The position numbers were made by a program, and so were the translations under genes. A model generated the notes under the pieces. That model was not told the DNA's origin. It searched no databases and was given only the letters and a program-made list of their open reading frames with translations. This document shows, piece by piece, positions 1-57,972 of a DNA stretch of 64,000 bases (within the stretch, counting starts at the first letter, position 1; every line of letters begins with the position of its first letter). The stretch comes from Syngnathus acus (taxonomy: Eukaryota; Chordata; Actinopteri; Syngnathiformes; Syngnathidae), in assembly GCF_901709675.1 (NCBI RefSeq), contig NC_051089.1, positions 11,457,976-11,521,975 of the forward strand. The letters are read 5' to 3'.

Positions 1-991
1 AGGTGATGGAACCTTATTGCTTTGGTGCCATTAATTGCTCGCTTTTTTTTTCTATTTCAATTATTTTCTGTAGGTAGATTTGAATTAAAACACTAATAGG
101 TTGGGAGTCTTTCGTGCAGGTACGTTCATGACAGACTTTCGTTCCTATAGCGACGAAGCAACTGGAATTGTACTTAAGTCAGAAGACAGCACAGCCTTTC
201 AGTAAACATATGCTGACATACCAGTTGGCCTTTCTAGGTCATAAATATTAACTCACTCAAATGAAAAACACTAGGTATATTAACCGAGTGCCACGTGATG
301 ACATATCCTTAGCCAGTACGTCACTGCCATGTTTCGGCTGAAGGCTGAGGGACCTGCCTGTTTGGCTTTGGTTGATAGAGACTTTTATGTGTTACAGAGT
401 TTTTGTTGTGGTGGTCCTGTCCGTTAAATGTTCAAATTTTGTGGTTTTGCTACTTGAAACCAAAAGAAGTGATAGGGCTTCTTCCGTGGACAAACATAAC
501 CCATCAAAATAGTGACTGATTTCACAAGGCAACATTGGCAATTATAAGCAGCAAAATGGACGGATTATTTAGAAAAGCGAGGAGATGATAAAGTGCAGTT
601 TTACGCAGTTCTTTACACAGTGCAGATGGGAAATTTGTTACATGAAGGGACAGGATGGGATGGAGACGAAGTTAGAAAGACAAGTGTGTTTTGAGAATGA
701 CGTGTTAATGGGTGATTCCAGTGAATGTAAAATCATAGGCATCAGTAACTTTAAAACGTCTGAAAAAAATCAAACATCCTTTACTTTTAGTATGAAATGT
801 CATTACACTTTTGGTGCTCAATCGTCGAAGGAGCATGCCAATGTACATGTGTGTAATGCTGCAAACAACATGCATTGAAAAGTAGTTTAGCATGCAGTGC
901 TCATGTTTTACATGCAAGGGGAATGTTCACTGGCCCCTCTCTGTTTGCCCGCCGCCATGCGTGAGAGTGTGACGTGTGGTGATGATCTAGT
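1..991. other. Downstream flank / possible 3' UTR of plekha7
   Basis: This stretch follows the plekha7 stop codon in the direction of transcription. I see no convincing coding exon. The short ORFs here have no recognisable similarity. I also found no AATAAA or ATTAAA on the minus strand, so the end of the transcript is either beyond the left edge or uses a variant signal. Confidence 0.6.
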
Positions 992-47975
<46,984 letters not shown>

Positions 47976-48130
47976 GATTGCATCTCTCCGGCTCGACTCC
48001 CCCTCCCCCTTGTCGTCCCTCTCTTTCTCTCCCCCTCGTCCCCTTCTCGCTCCGCCGACTTGTCTACGGAGCGCAAGTAATCCCACAGCTAAAGCCGCAT
48101 ACTTTTAAAGGGGCCGAGAAACGAAGGCGC
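47976..48130 (-). promoter_or_regulatory. plekha7: plekha7 5' UTR and GC-rich core promoter region
   Basis: G+C- and CpG-rich sequence directly upstream of the start codon, with CT-rich runs on the plus strand and no clear TATA box, consistent with a broad CpG-type promoter. The transcription start cannot be placed from sequence. Confidence 0.5.
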
Positions 48131-48501
48131 CATCGACTGCGCTCTGCAGATGCAGCGATTGCTGCATGTTATGGAAAGGCGTTTGGACGTTGTTGCACTT
48201 CCAGAGCTTCCAGAGCTTCCAGCACCAAGCACGCGTACCAGAGATAAGATGGGCGTGTGGAAGCGTTGAGGCTTTCCTTCAAATCTTGCCGGAACCGATT
48301 TTGAGATATGTCGCTTCATTCAAAGTAACATATTTGAAAGAGTGGAGTCAATGCAACACCCGATCACGTTCATCATTCGACAATAAAAGTCAAAACCAAT
48401 GTGATACCGATCCATGTGTTATTTACAGAAGTTTGTTTGTGTTAGTTTTAATGAGCGAAGTTGACATAGTAAAGGAAATAAATGTTGCACCTTTACGAGT
48501 G

Positions 48502-48821
48502 TACAGTGATCCCTCGCTACTTCGCGTTTCGTTTATCGCGGCTTCACTACATCGCGGATTTTTTTTCCAAATTAAAAAAAAAACATTTAAAAGTCAAAAT
48601 AAAACTTCGAAATTGAGGAAACATGTGTCTAACCATTAGGACAATGTAGTATTGCTCCAAATGTTCGTTTACATTCCTTTAGAAGTCCGTTTTCGCGTGT
48701 TAGCATGATCGCGAATTAGGTCCTGCCCAGTACTTCTTGATGGTGACCGTACTTCGCGGATTTCACTTATCGCGGGTGGTTTTTGGAACCAATTATCCGC
48801 GATAAACGAGGGATTACTGTA
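48502..48821. mobile_element. Tigger/pogo-like MITE upstream of plekha7
   Basis: About 320 bp bounded by TACAGTGATCCCTCGCTACT and the related inverted end CGAGGGATTACTGTA, with TA at both sides. The CAGTNATCCCTCG start and repeated TCGCGG motifs resemble Tigger/pogo-type termini (family inferred from memory of the consensus). It sits about 530 bp upstream of the plekha7 start codon. Confidence 0.7.
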
Positions 48822-48892
48822 CTTAGATTTGCACTATTTCTAGGAGTTTAGAATTCTAAACAAAAAATAGAATTGCTTTTTAAAAGTTCTAC

Positions 48893-48941
48893 CTTTATTT
48901 ATTTATTTGTTTGTTTGTTTGTTTGTTTGTTTGTTTGTTTT
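48893..48941. repeat. (TTTA)n(GTTT)n microsatellite
   Basis: A short TTTA run passes into about nine GTTT units. Confidence 0.92.
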
Positions 48942-49925
48942 CTACAGGGTGACTCTAAAACACATGCACGCATACATCAACAGGAAGGGAATGAGTGTGT
49001 ACAATTCAGTTAGTGAAGCTTTTGGCTGCATCATCTTCTTTGTAGTGTTGTTTGGAGGAGAGAGTCTTTCCTGACATGTGCTTACACTGCATTAAATAGT
49101 GTTATTTACCAGAGCTGCCCCTTCATTTCACTTTGGACTTTGTGAGTGCAGAGCGCAGCATCTCCTATATATCCTGACTGGTTCTGTTTATGGTATATCC
49201 TTTGTATAGAGAAATAGGTTAAGGGGCATCTCAGTGCAGGAAGAAACTAGATAACTTCTACTGTAGGTTTCGGTCAGCAGTCACGGGATTCATAGGCTAT
49301 TCATCCAAATATGTGTTACACATGTACAGATAATGGCTGATTTTTGCTACAGTCTAACATTCGATCAATGGCAGTTCTGTGCATAAGGTCAATCGTAATT
49401 GTGCAACATTAATAAAGATTATGTGCATGAATCAATTATGGCCTTTTTTTCGACCCTTCTTAACCAGACTCAATGTTCTATCTGATGTCGCAGCTCATCC
49501 GATTTCATATTTTTGACCCTGATGTGATTTATCAGCAGCAGTACTTATGCACACATTAATGTACCCACACAAAAGAATACACATTCTGTTTACAGTATAT
49601 GTATGCATAGACAAGTGCACCTCTGCAGTATATAATCTCAGCTGGATTCCTGCCTCTGGGCTGCCAAGGGTTCAGCAAGGTGACTCAATGATATTGTCTT
49701 TTCCTCTGAGAGCCTTCCCATGCTGAGCGTGCTAAAAGTCATAAAAGGGAAACTAGATAATGACCTCCCTTTAAATGTAGAGTATTCCTTCTTGCAATGT
49801 ATGGTCAACCAAAAATGAAGAATTACTTTTAAATACATGCTGTCAGTAAAGTGTGTTTTCAATTACAGTGTGTTGTTACATGGAAGAACATCCATGTACA
49901 GCGCTTGCTGTAAATAGGGCCAAAC

Positions 49926-50075
<150 letters not shown>

Positions 50076-52577
50076 GTGTCTTAAAAAGGGTCTTTAAAAA
50101 AAAAAGTAAGCGCAAACTGAAGCAAGGCCCCTCAAAGACAGCATTGATTTTCCGTCATGGAGTCAGCACTTTATCAGCAACCCACTAAATTACACTTGTC
50201 AAGTGGTGTGCAGTGCACATGCAGCAGGCACATCACCAAACACAGATACAGTATTCCAGAGACACAACTATTTGTTTGCATACAATTGAAAAGCCCATTT
50301 TCCATAAATCCCGTTAACCATACATGTTAACTGTTATTGACTGAAAGATATATTCGTCGCCTTTGGAAAATAATAGCTTATGTGTGTTTGGCAAGAATGT
50401 TTTGGGGGGGGGACACTGACAGTTAAAAACTTGTTTGGATTCCATGTGATCACAGGAGAGACACTACTTTGCTGTGTAAAATTTGATAACCAAAAATTGA
50501 TGTTACTGAATGTCCACTTGGTGGCAGTCAAACCATTTAGAGAAAGAGTGAGTCGAAACGTCCTTCATTCTTTACTGTACAAGCCAAGTCACAATGTTAC
50601 TAAGCATCTCAACAAAAAATCTAATCCTCTCAATCTCAAAGTACAGTAGTGTGACGCTCTACAATAGATGGTTCCAGATTAGATGTTATCAGTGTATCTG
50701 TGTGTGATTGATCTACTTACTTCATCCATATGCCAATGGATATGACTTCTTAGAATTCAAATGCATGCTGCTCTGCTTTGAGAGCAGAGCAAATAAGTGG
50801 ATGATGTGTTTTCAAATATAATGCACACTTACATAATAACACAAGAAACATCAAAACTACATGCACTTTAGTCGTGCCGAATATAGTTTTGTGAAATACA
50901 ATTAGAATATAGAGACTGAAAGATGATTATGTGATGCAAAAACTGGATGTCTGGGGTGAAACGTCTCTACCAAGTAGCACAGAATGATAAGTGAACTCCA
51001 TGTACAGTCTGTCAAGTAGTAGGTTAATAGTGCCTGTAGTATCTCTCATGTATGTGGGACATGTGATGTAAGACGCAACACTTGAAATCATTTCACGGCA
51101 TGGATGTTCAATATTTTTTTGCTCTGGCCTACATGTGACTACTGTATGAATGGTTCAATAAATATGGAGGTGAATTGATTAAAATGTAGCAATTCCAATA
51201 TCAACATCTTTGAGTTCCTGAATCCCATTCTAAGTGGATAAAATATTACAAAAAGGATTTATTTTCTCCAATTCTTTAATATCCTTAACAGAGTGATGAT
51301 GAATTTGTGCCGTGCCTCTTTCCATTTAATAAGGACGCAAGTTTTCTCTCTCTCAAGATAAGGTTCTACGAACCACTATTTTTCTGTTTTTTAGAATGAG
51401 TTTATCTGCATTCTACAGCTTCATGTAAGGACAATATTTTGAATAAACTGAGAATATCTGCCTAAATATAGTCAGCTCTACAATGTACTGTTATCCTCAA
51501 CTGCCATATTGAATGTGGATAATAATGTGTATATATAATGGATTTATATAGCACTTTGAAGAAAAGCTGGAAATGGCTTCCTCTTTTGGTTGTAGTCTTC
51601 AAAATGTTAAAAAAGCATCAGATTGCATGTCATACCAAAACTGTATCTGAAATTAATTCGTTTCAACCAATTGTGTGTGCAGCACCAAAATAATGTTGGT
51701 ATTTGAGGTGAGTGATCAAGTGTACAACCCCCCAAAAATGCCATAATGAATGGCACAAATTTGAGTGCCTATTGTTAAAACTACCAAAGAAATCACATTT
51801 TACTTCACTTACTCTATAACTATACTGCACGATAAAGTAAAACCTTCAAATATTAGTTGTCCTAGATTTTTTTTATTTTTAAATTAGGCTAATATTTTAA
51901 GAAAAATAACAAAAAAGACAATTTTGAGCTGTGCTATCATTTTCATACAACAGAATGGAAAACATTCTCTTTCAATAGAGTGACAGAGATGTTTGCCAGT
52001 TACTGTAGTATATACAGCAGTACTTTTAATTAGTGGTGCAAAACTTTTAGTACTGCTTGTGACATTCTTGAGTCCTGAGTGTTTCACTAGTAGTTCTAAG
52101 GTTTCAACGAGTGCACGGTTCTGCCCCACCAAATATGTACAGTTGTCTTTCTGGTATGCATAATCTCATACGGTGTGTGTGTGTGTGTTTGGGTCTAAAA
52201 AAAGTGTTCTACTAGTTTGCTGGATTGATTTACGAATGGAGACAAAAACTAACTAGTACGTGGACCTAAAGCTCGAAGCCTCAAGCAGGACGTCAATAAC
52301 AATAAATAACATATTGAAGTTGCATGGTGAAATTAACCAGTGTGGAGGCAACAAAGGACAGAAATATAATAGACGCAATAGGTAACGAGTAGTAATGCTT
52401 AAGCAATTCAAGTGATGAAAATGAGAGCCGTTTTTTTTTTTTCAATTTCAAAATTATAAACCCTTTTTTTTTTCCCCTTCTAATTTCAAAGTTAGAAATG
52501 GTTGGAAATTTGCAGCTCCACGCGTGTGAATGAGGGATGTGTTTTAGAGGGAGGGGTCTGCGGTTGGTAGAAGCCTC

Positions 52578-52650
52578 TGATTGGCCGAGCTTCCTTTCGT
52601 CGCCCCAGAGCAAGTGGTTAAATAGCCAATCGCCTGTCTCCGTGGAGTAC
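52578..52650 (+). promoter_or_regulatory. nmrk2: Putative nmrk2 core promoter
   Basis: An inverted CCAAT box (ATTGG, 52580-52584), a TATA-like TTAAATAG (52618-52625) and a direct CCAAT (52626-52630) lie 230-300 bp upstream of the start codon. Spacing would place transcription start near 52650. This is inference from motifs only. Confidence 0.4.
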
Positions 52651-52746
52651 GTGTGCAAGTGTCAAGTAGCTCACGGTCCTCTCTCGGTTGAAGACCGCGT
52701 CCGAGCAACATCTAGCTGACTTTACACACTCAAAAAATCAAGTACC

Positions 52747-52767
52747 ATGGATGAGTCGAGTAGTTGA
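52747..52767 (+). CDS. uORF1 in the nmrk2 5' leader
   Basis: Six codons from an ATG in a strong ACCATGG context, ending TGA, 132 nt upstream of the main start. It would be translated only if this stretch is in the mature leader. Confidence 0.35.
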   Translation: MDESSS

Positions 52768-52882
52768 CGTTTCCTGTAACCTTCTCTTTTTAAGCTTTCT
52801 TCCGTCCGATCATTTTATCACCTGTCTATTGGCGTTTTTGACTTCGTGGCACCTTGTTTTCTACCACCAACGGAAATCATGA
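52751..52882 (+). CDS. uORF2 overlapping the nmrk2 start codon
   Basis: An ATG four bases after that of uORF1, in another frame, opens 43 codons of mostly hydrophobic residues (NLLFLSFLP, CLLAFL). Its TGA overlaps the main start as ATGA, a layout that favours coupled termination and reinitiation. The peptide is not recognised. Confidence 0.35.
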   Translation: MSRVVDVSCNLLFLSFLPSDHFITCLLAFLTSWHLVFYHQRKS

Positions 52883-52904
52883 AGTACATCATTGGCATCG
52901 GCGG
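52879..52904 (+). CDS. nmrk2: nmrk2 coding exon 1
   Basis: Encodes MKYIIGIG plus two bases of the next Gly; the first beta strand leading into the P-loop. Donor GTGAGT. Confidence 0.94.
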
Positions 52905-54680
52905 GTGAGTAAAGCAAATGAATGAAGCGGAAAGAGGCCAAGACACCTGGGGGAGCGGTCGTGACATCCGCGCTCTTCTTATGTCTTCTGCATGATTGAT
53001 AACATTTCTCGTTAGGTGTTTATCCGGAGTTAAAATGATGATCATGCGTGGAAATCAGCGTTGGTTATCCTTCCCATTGTCGAGTTGATGCTGATGGTGT
53101 TCTGCATCAATAGATAATACATAATGTAAAGTTGCATGTTAAAATTGACTATACTGAATTGGAATTGTTTCTTATCAGTTGTGTATTTTTGAAACCAGAA
53201 TAGCATGTTTATGATCTCTGATCATCAAAATTAAAAAATGAATCATACGGTTCATAAACTGCCAACTTTTTATAGTTCTGAAATGTTAAATATTCATCTT
53301 TGGGTCATTAACTTTTTTTTTGTTATCATTTAGCGTAACAAATGGAGGGAAAACTACCCTCACCGACCGGCTGATCAAGAGGCTGCCCAACTGCTGTGTG
53401 GTACACCAAGATGACTTCTTCAAGGTGAGCTGAAACTTTATTTTCTTTAAATGTTAGGTATAAAGATCAGGATTACCAGCACGGCTTGGTGGGCTATTAC
53501 CAAAGTGTTACTAGATTTAATTCCAATTCTAAAGCCCTCCATTTAGCATATAGCACTAGTGTATGTACCTTGGTACATATTATCAATGTATGTTTCAGCC
53601 CCAAGATCAGATTGCAGTTGAAGATGGCTTTAAACAGTATGATGGTAAGCTTGTGTTTGTAAGGATATGTGTGTCTTTTCGTTTACAATATGCATGCTTT
53701 GTGGACTGTAGAGAAATCAGGTTTTCATATGTGCACTGCATTCCCCTCTTCTTCCTTCCTCCCACCTTTTGACTTTTCCTATCCATTTCTAGTCATTACT
53801 GCTTTGGATATGGACGCCATGATGAGCACCATCTACGCATGGCTGAAGAACCCGGAGAAGTTTGAGAAGTCACACGGTGTCAACAACGTCCTGGACACTG
53901 AGGTTTTCCCCAAGTCCGACCAGAAAGACGAGACTCACATCCTCATTGTGGAGGGCTTCCTGCTTTACACTTACCAGTAAAGACACATTCCTCACTTACA
54001 TTCCTGTCCGGTGACGTCTCTTGGCGGGTAAGAGAAAATCGCTGAATTTACTCTTTTGCAGACCTTTGATCGACGTGCTGAACCAGAGGTTCTTTTTTTC
54101 CATCCCCTATGAAGAATGCAAAAAGAGGAGGTGGTAAGTGTCCAATTAGTTAGTAGTACTATTTGTAATCAGGAACTATTTTCAAAAGTAAGACTCCAAA
54201 ATGAAGACATATTTTACATTGTAACCTTCAGCTCATTCAGGTGTGTTGGCAACTATTCCCATTCACAAATATTCAAATATAAATATATTTTCCATACAGC
54301 AATCTTGGGAACTATTTGACAAACTCCCAAAATTTCAAAGTAAAATGGCACAATTAAGACCAATTTTACACTTATTGTTTGTCATTTACAGTTCAAGGAA
54401 CTACACGGTGCCAGACCCCCCCGGCCTCTTTGACGGCCACGTCTGGCCCATGTACTTGAAACACAAGAACATCATGGAGAGGATGGGCGTTGATGTTTGT
54501 AAGTGTCCTTTCTCATCTCCTACTAAATCAAAAATCCTTGTTTGGGGAAAAAAAAAAAAAAAAACATCGGTGCTAATTTTCTTTGTCACTACAGTGCAGC
54601 TAGATGGAACCAAGTCAAAGGAACAACTGTTCAACTTTGTCTATGGAGACATCCTGAATAATATCCAACATTCTTTCTAA
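52879..54680 (+). CDS. nmrk2: nmrk2, nicotinamide riboside kinase 2 (whole gene, seven coding exons)
   Basis: NMRK2 phosphorylates nicotinamide riboside to NMN, feeding NAD+ salvage in the cytosol; the mammalian protein is enriched in muscle and also known as a beta-1 integrin-binding protein. Exons 52879-52904, 53334-53424, 53599-53644, 53793-53976, 54062-54133, 54392-54498 and 54595-54680 join in phase to 203 residues. The Walker A loop is [11 protein letters not shown] (8-18), the substrate-binding Asp is D36 in HQDDFF, an acidic residue after the central strand is E108 in VEGFLLY, and the lid region is [37 protein letters not shown] and HGVN match NMRK2 rather than NMRK1. It is shorter than the human 230 residues, lacking the extra C-terminal tail. 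Confidence 0.97.
53334..53424 (+). CDS. nmrk2: nmrk2 coding exon 2 (P-loop)
   Basis: Residues 9-39, with the Walker A lysine K15 and the substrate-binding D36. Acceptor TTTAG, donor GTGAGC. Confidence 0.97.
53599..53644 (+). CDS. nmrk2: nmrk2 coding exon 3
   Basis: Residues 40-54, [15 protein letters not shown], nearly identical to NMRK2 of mammals. Acceptor TTCAG, donor GTAAGC. Confidence 0.96.
53793..53976 (+). CDS. nmrk2: nmrk2 coding exon 4
   Basis: Residues 55-115 plus two bases. Includes the [10 protein letters not shown] insert region and the conserved [12 protein letters not shown] strand with E108. Acceptor TTCTAG, donor GTAAAG. Confidence 0.96.
54062..54133 (+). CDS. nmrk2: nmrk2 coding exon 5
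   Basis: Encodes [20 protein letters not shown] then KRR. The IPYEECK block is a hallmark of the family. Acceptor TTGCAG, donor GTAAGT. Confidence 0.96.
54392..54498 (+). CDS. nmrk2: nmrk2 coding exon 6 (lid)
   Basis: Encodes [19 protein letters not shown] and the following helix to GVDV. This is the most conserved stretch of the enzyme. Acceptor TACAG, donor GTAAGT. Confidence 0.97.
54595..54680 (+). CDS. nmrk2: nmrk2 coding exon 7 and stop
   Basis: Encodes [20 protein letters not shown] then LNNIQHSF and TAA. A second TAA follows at once. Acceptor TACAG. Confidence 0.96.
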
Positions 54681-54684
54681 TAAA
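54679..54684 (+). terminator. nmrk2: AATAAA overlapping the nmrk2 stop codon
   Basis: The tandem stops TAATAAAG contain AATAAA starting at the second base of the stop codon. Whether it is used is unknown; further AATAAA motifs lie at 54743-54748, 55021-55026 and 55256-55261. Confidence 0.35.
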
Positions 54685-55020
54685 GGTATCTTTCATTGTA
54701 CAGTATGAAGACAATCTTTCCCCACATAAATGTTTTACTAGTAATAAACATTTGTTATCATTCTGTATTTCAGGTCACTTGATCAGCGAAAAGAAGCACA
54801 TATTCAGCCCAGCCTGCTTGAAGTCCGGCTCGCCTTAAATTTCTTCCTGGCAGCTTATTTAGCTGACTGCTATTATCTTTAAACTAAAAAAAAAAAAAAA
54901 TGTTTAACTTTGTAACTGGCGGCATTGAATGCTGGCATGATTTTTCGATCAAGCTTATTTATTGCTTTATACGGCCTACGCAGAGTGGATGGATATATTC
55001 AGAGGATGGATGCATACGTC

Positions 55021-55261
55021 AATAAATTATCCTCAATCCAACTTTGTGTTGTTGTGATAACTGAAAAGTATCTTGTCATGAGACATTTTCAAAATGGTAC
55101 TCATGTACCACTCTGAGCATGTGATGCCCACTATCAGGGGCGATGCTGCTCTTGGTACAAGTGATAAGCGGAGTCACAAGTTTGAGCCCCCCATAATCAC
55201 CTCTAATTACAAGTACAGGCCTTATCTATATTTAGACAGGTTTCAGTTTTCTCAGAATAAA
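55021..55261 (+). terminator. nmrk2: Candidate nmrk2 polyadenylation signals
   Basis: Two canonical AATAAA hexamers at 55021 and 55256 lie 340-580 bp beyond the stop, a usual distance for a vertebrate 3' UTR. Choice between them cannot be made from sequence. Confidence 0.4.
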
Positions 55262-57897
55262 ACGCCATTATGACACAAAACGCATGACGATGAGGTTGTC
55301 TGACGTGGCAAGCCGAGAAAGTTGACGCGACCCTTGCTCATGCTAATGCTGGTAAACTGTTTTCACAAATTGCTGTTGTTTAACAGACCTAATGCAACTT
55401 GGCAATTATTTGCTGGACCTGAAAATTTGTCAAAATACTGCCCCAAAAGATCCAGTGTGTTTTGGTTATCTTTATTGGTGTCAAGAGCTTTATGCTTAAA
55501 AATTATAACCAGAAAGCTTTGGCAGGTGTAAATGAGGTGAAGCTGTTTTTGCAAAACATACCACCTACTAGACTCTGACATCATTGATTCCATTTCCACA
55601 TAGATCAGAGTGCGTGCCAAGGCCTGTTATCTATAATAGCAGACGGGACGGTTTGATTTGATAAATGTACGCACAACAACTGCAAGGACAAGCTGCACAA
55701 CCCTGCGAGGTGCCTCAGAGGGAGTGACGTTCCTTTTTTTTTTCTACTTTATCCTTACATATGTTGCATAACTCATCTACTCACTGACATTGAAATCATC
55801 CACTACAGTATTTAAAAGCAATATCCTTACTTATATGTAACGTTGAATATAAAAACCATAACCACAAGGCATTTCATACAGTGCTTAAATTTGCTCTCAT
55901 TATACATATTGGCAAGCATATGTATTTCTTTTTAGTGAATCCAAGAATATCTTTGTAATTGTCGACATCAAATTATGAAATATAGATGTGTTTAAATGTG
56001 TTAATGGTCTGTCTGATATGCGGTTACTGGAGTTTGGATATTTAAAAAAAAAAAAAAAAAAAAAGATTTTATTTATTCATTCATTGTGTTTCTTATTTAG
56101 TTTTGACTTTAGTTTTTAAATTTCTGTTAATTTTAATCTGTTTTTAGAGCAGGTTTGTTGGTTGTTATTCATTTGTATTATGGTTTTAAATGCTTTCTTT
56201 TTATTAGCTTTGGTATTTGTTTTATTATTTTTAAATATTTATCATAGTTGTTGTTTTTTTAATTAATTTTATTACTTGTTTTGTTAGCTGAGCTGCTAGG
56301 CTGTCTAAACCCATTTGTTAGGGTAAAGTTCATTACATTGCCAAAATAATACTGTGTCCGTTAAGTTCAGGTTAGACCCTGCGTCACAATCATAGTCACA
56401 ATTTTCCTTTATTTACTTTAGCTTAGCACCAGTGACAAAAATTTTGCAGCTTTTCGCAAAGGCCCAGGCATCTTATTTTAATATGGGTGTTAGTGCGCAC
56501 AGCTTGCCAGCTGGTCAGAGTAAACTTGAAAGTGTGAGATAAGTGGTTACATAACTCCACTGCTGCTGTTGGCTCCTCTCTACGAAAAGAAGAGGGCAAA
56601 ATTTATCAGACTGTCACAGATTTGCACTATGGTCTTGCTATCCAATTCTAAATGATTGACCTCCTCGTGTGTTTGTTTGTTTGTGAGTTTATACAACGTG
56701 GTGCAATGGTCAGCAGAAGTTCCCAACAGAGACGTCATATTTTAGTGCTACTTTGCTGAAGTGAGGCGATTGTGGTAAACCTGTCTTCGGATATTGTGTG
56801 AACGCTTGGTGACAGAAGAATTTGTCTTTTGCAGTGGTGAGGAGTCACAAAGTTCAAATACTTTGGTACTGTGAAAAAGTCAGTTTTTCAGGTACCTGTA
56901 CTCCTGCATTTCGTTTTCTGGCATTGTTATACAAGAGACTTTATAACAAAGCAACCGATTTGGAGAGTCAAGGTTACCGTTCATGGATGAGAGAAATGTT
57001 TATCCAAAAATTATTTGTGGCAAATGAGTTTTTGTCTTCTGCCAATCTGGAAAACCACAAGACTTTGGTGTACAAAAAATCCAATTTGCATAAAAAACAC
57101 AGTCTCGCTAGTTCTTCATTAAAAAAAAAACCTAAGCAATAACATTGAGTTGCGTGACGTAATAAACGTGTCTTGTATACAATGGACACGCATTTTTAAA
57201 TATGTATGTTTTTTACCTATACTTGAGTTAAGTACAGTCATGGCCAGCCCACAGAAGAAACAGAACTACAATATATTAGTTGCAGTTGTCTTCTGTGTTA
57301 ACGTTTTCTGCATTTGCAAGTTACTTGCCGGGTAAATGTTGTGACTGTGTATTTTGTACTGTACAATACACTCACTAAGTGCTATTTCGCTAATTAAAAA
57401 AAAACGTTATGTTAAAAATAAACAATTCAGGGCTCTTTTTTTTTTTAAACAAACAACAAGTATCTATACCTCCACTGAAGAACAGCATGTGAGTACTTTT
57501 GCCAACTGTGGTCTTTTGACACCACTGTTGTCTCTTGACAATAACAAACCTTGCATTTTTCCTCCAACCACTGCAATAACCACTCAGGGCTAAGCAGGTC
57601 TCCAGTACTGGATCTTGTTTAGATATGTGAGGGATTTTTTTTTCTCTGCACACTATTGCCCTATCCACTTGACCTATCCACATCTCGGCATAGTGGAGCA
57701 AAGAAAGCAACAGTCTGCTGTGGTGAACTCAAATAGAGCATATAAACAACAGCGTAATTGCTCCCTTCATACCTCACATCTTCACCTCAGGTCAGACTGA
57801 CTTGTCTTGCACATTGGGAGGCTACATACTTTTTCAGTCTTTCTTTCTTACTCAATCAGATCATCGAAACATTCATTTTTTATTCTGCGTGTTCTGT

Positions 57898-57972
57898 TTT
57901 GGGTTGCGAGGAGCTGCAGCCTATCCCAGCTGGGACTAGACTGGTCAGCAGCCAATCATAGGGCACATATGG
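57898..57972. repeat. Truncated teleost dispersed repeat
   Basis: GGTTGCGAGGAGCTGCAGCC, TATCCCAGCTGGGACTAGAC and GCCAATCATAGGGCACATAT follow the order of the repeat at 21058-21225 but are more diverged. Confidence 0.7.

Noticed and set aside
47976-48086. Upstream in-frame start adding 37 residues to PLEKHA7
   Set aside because: The added residues are Arg/Gly-rich and unconserved, while family similarity begins at the methionine at 47975.
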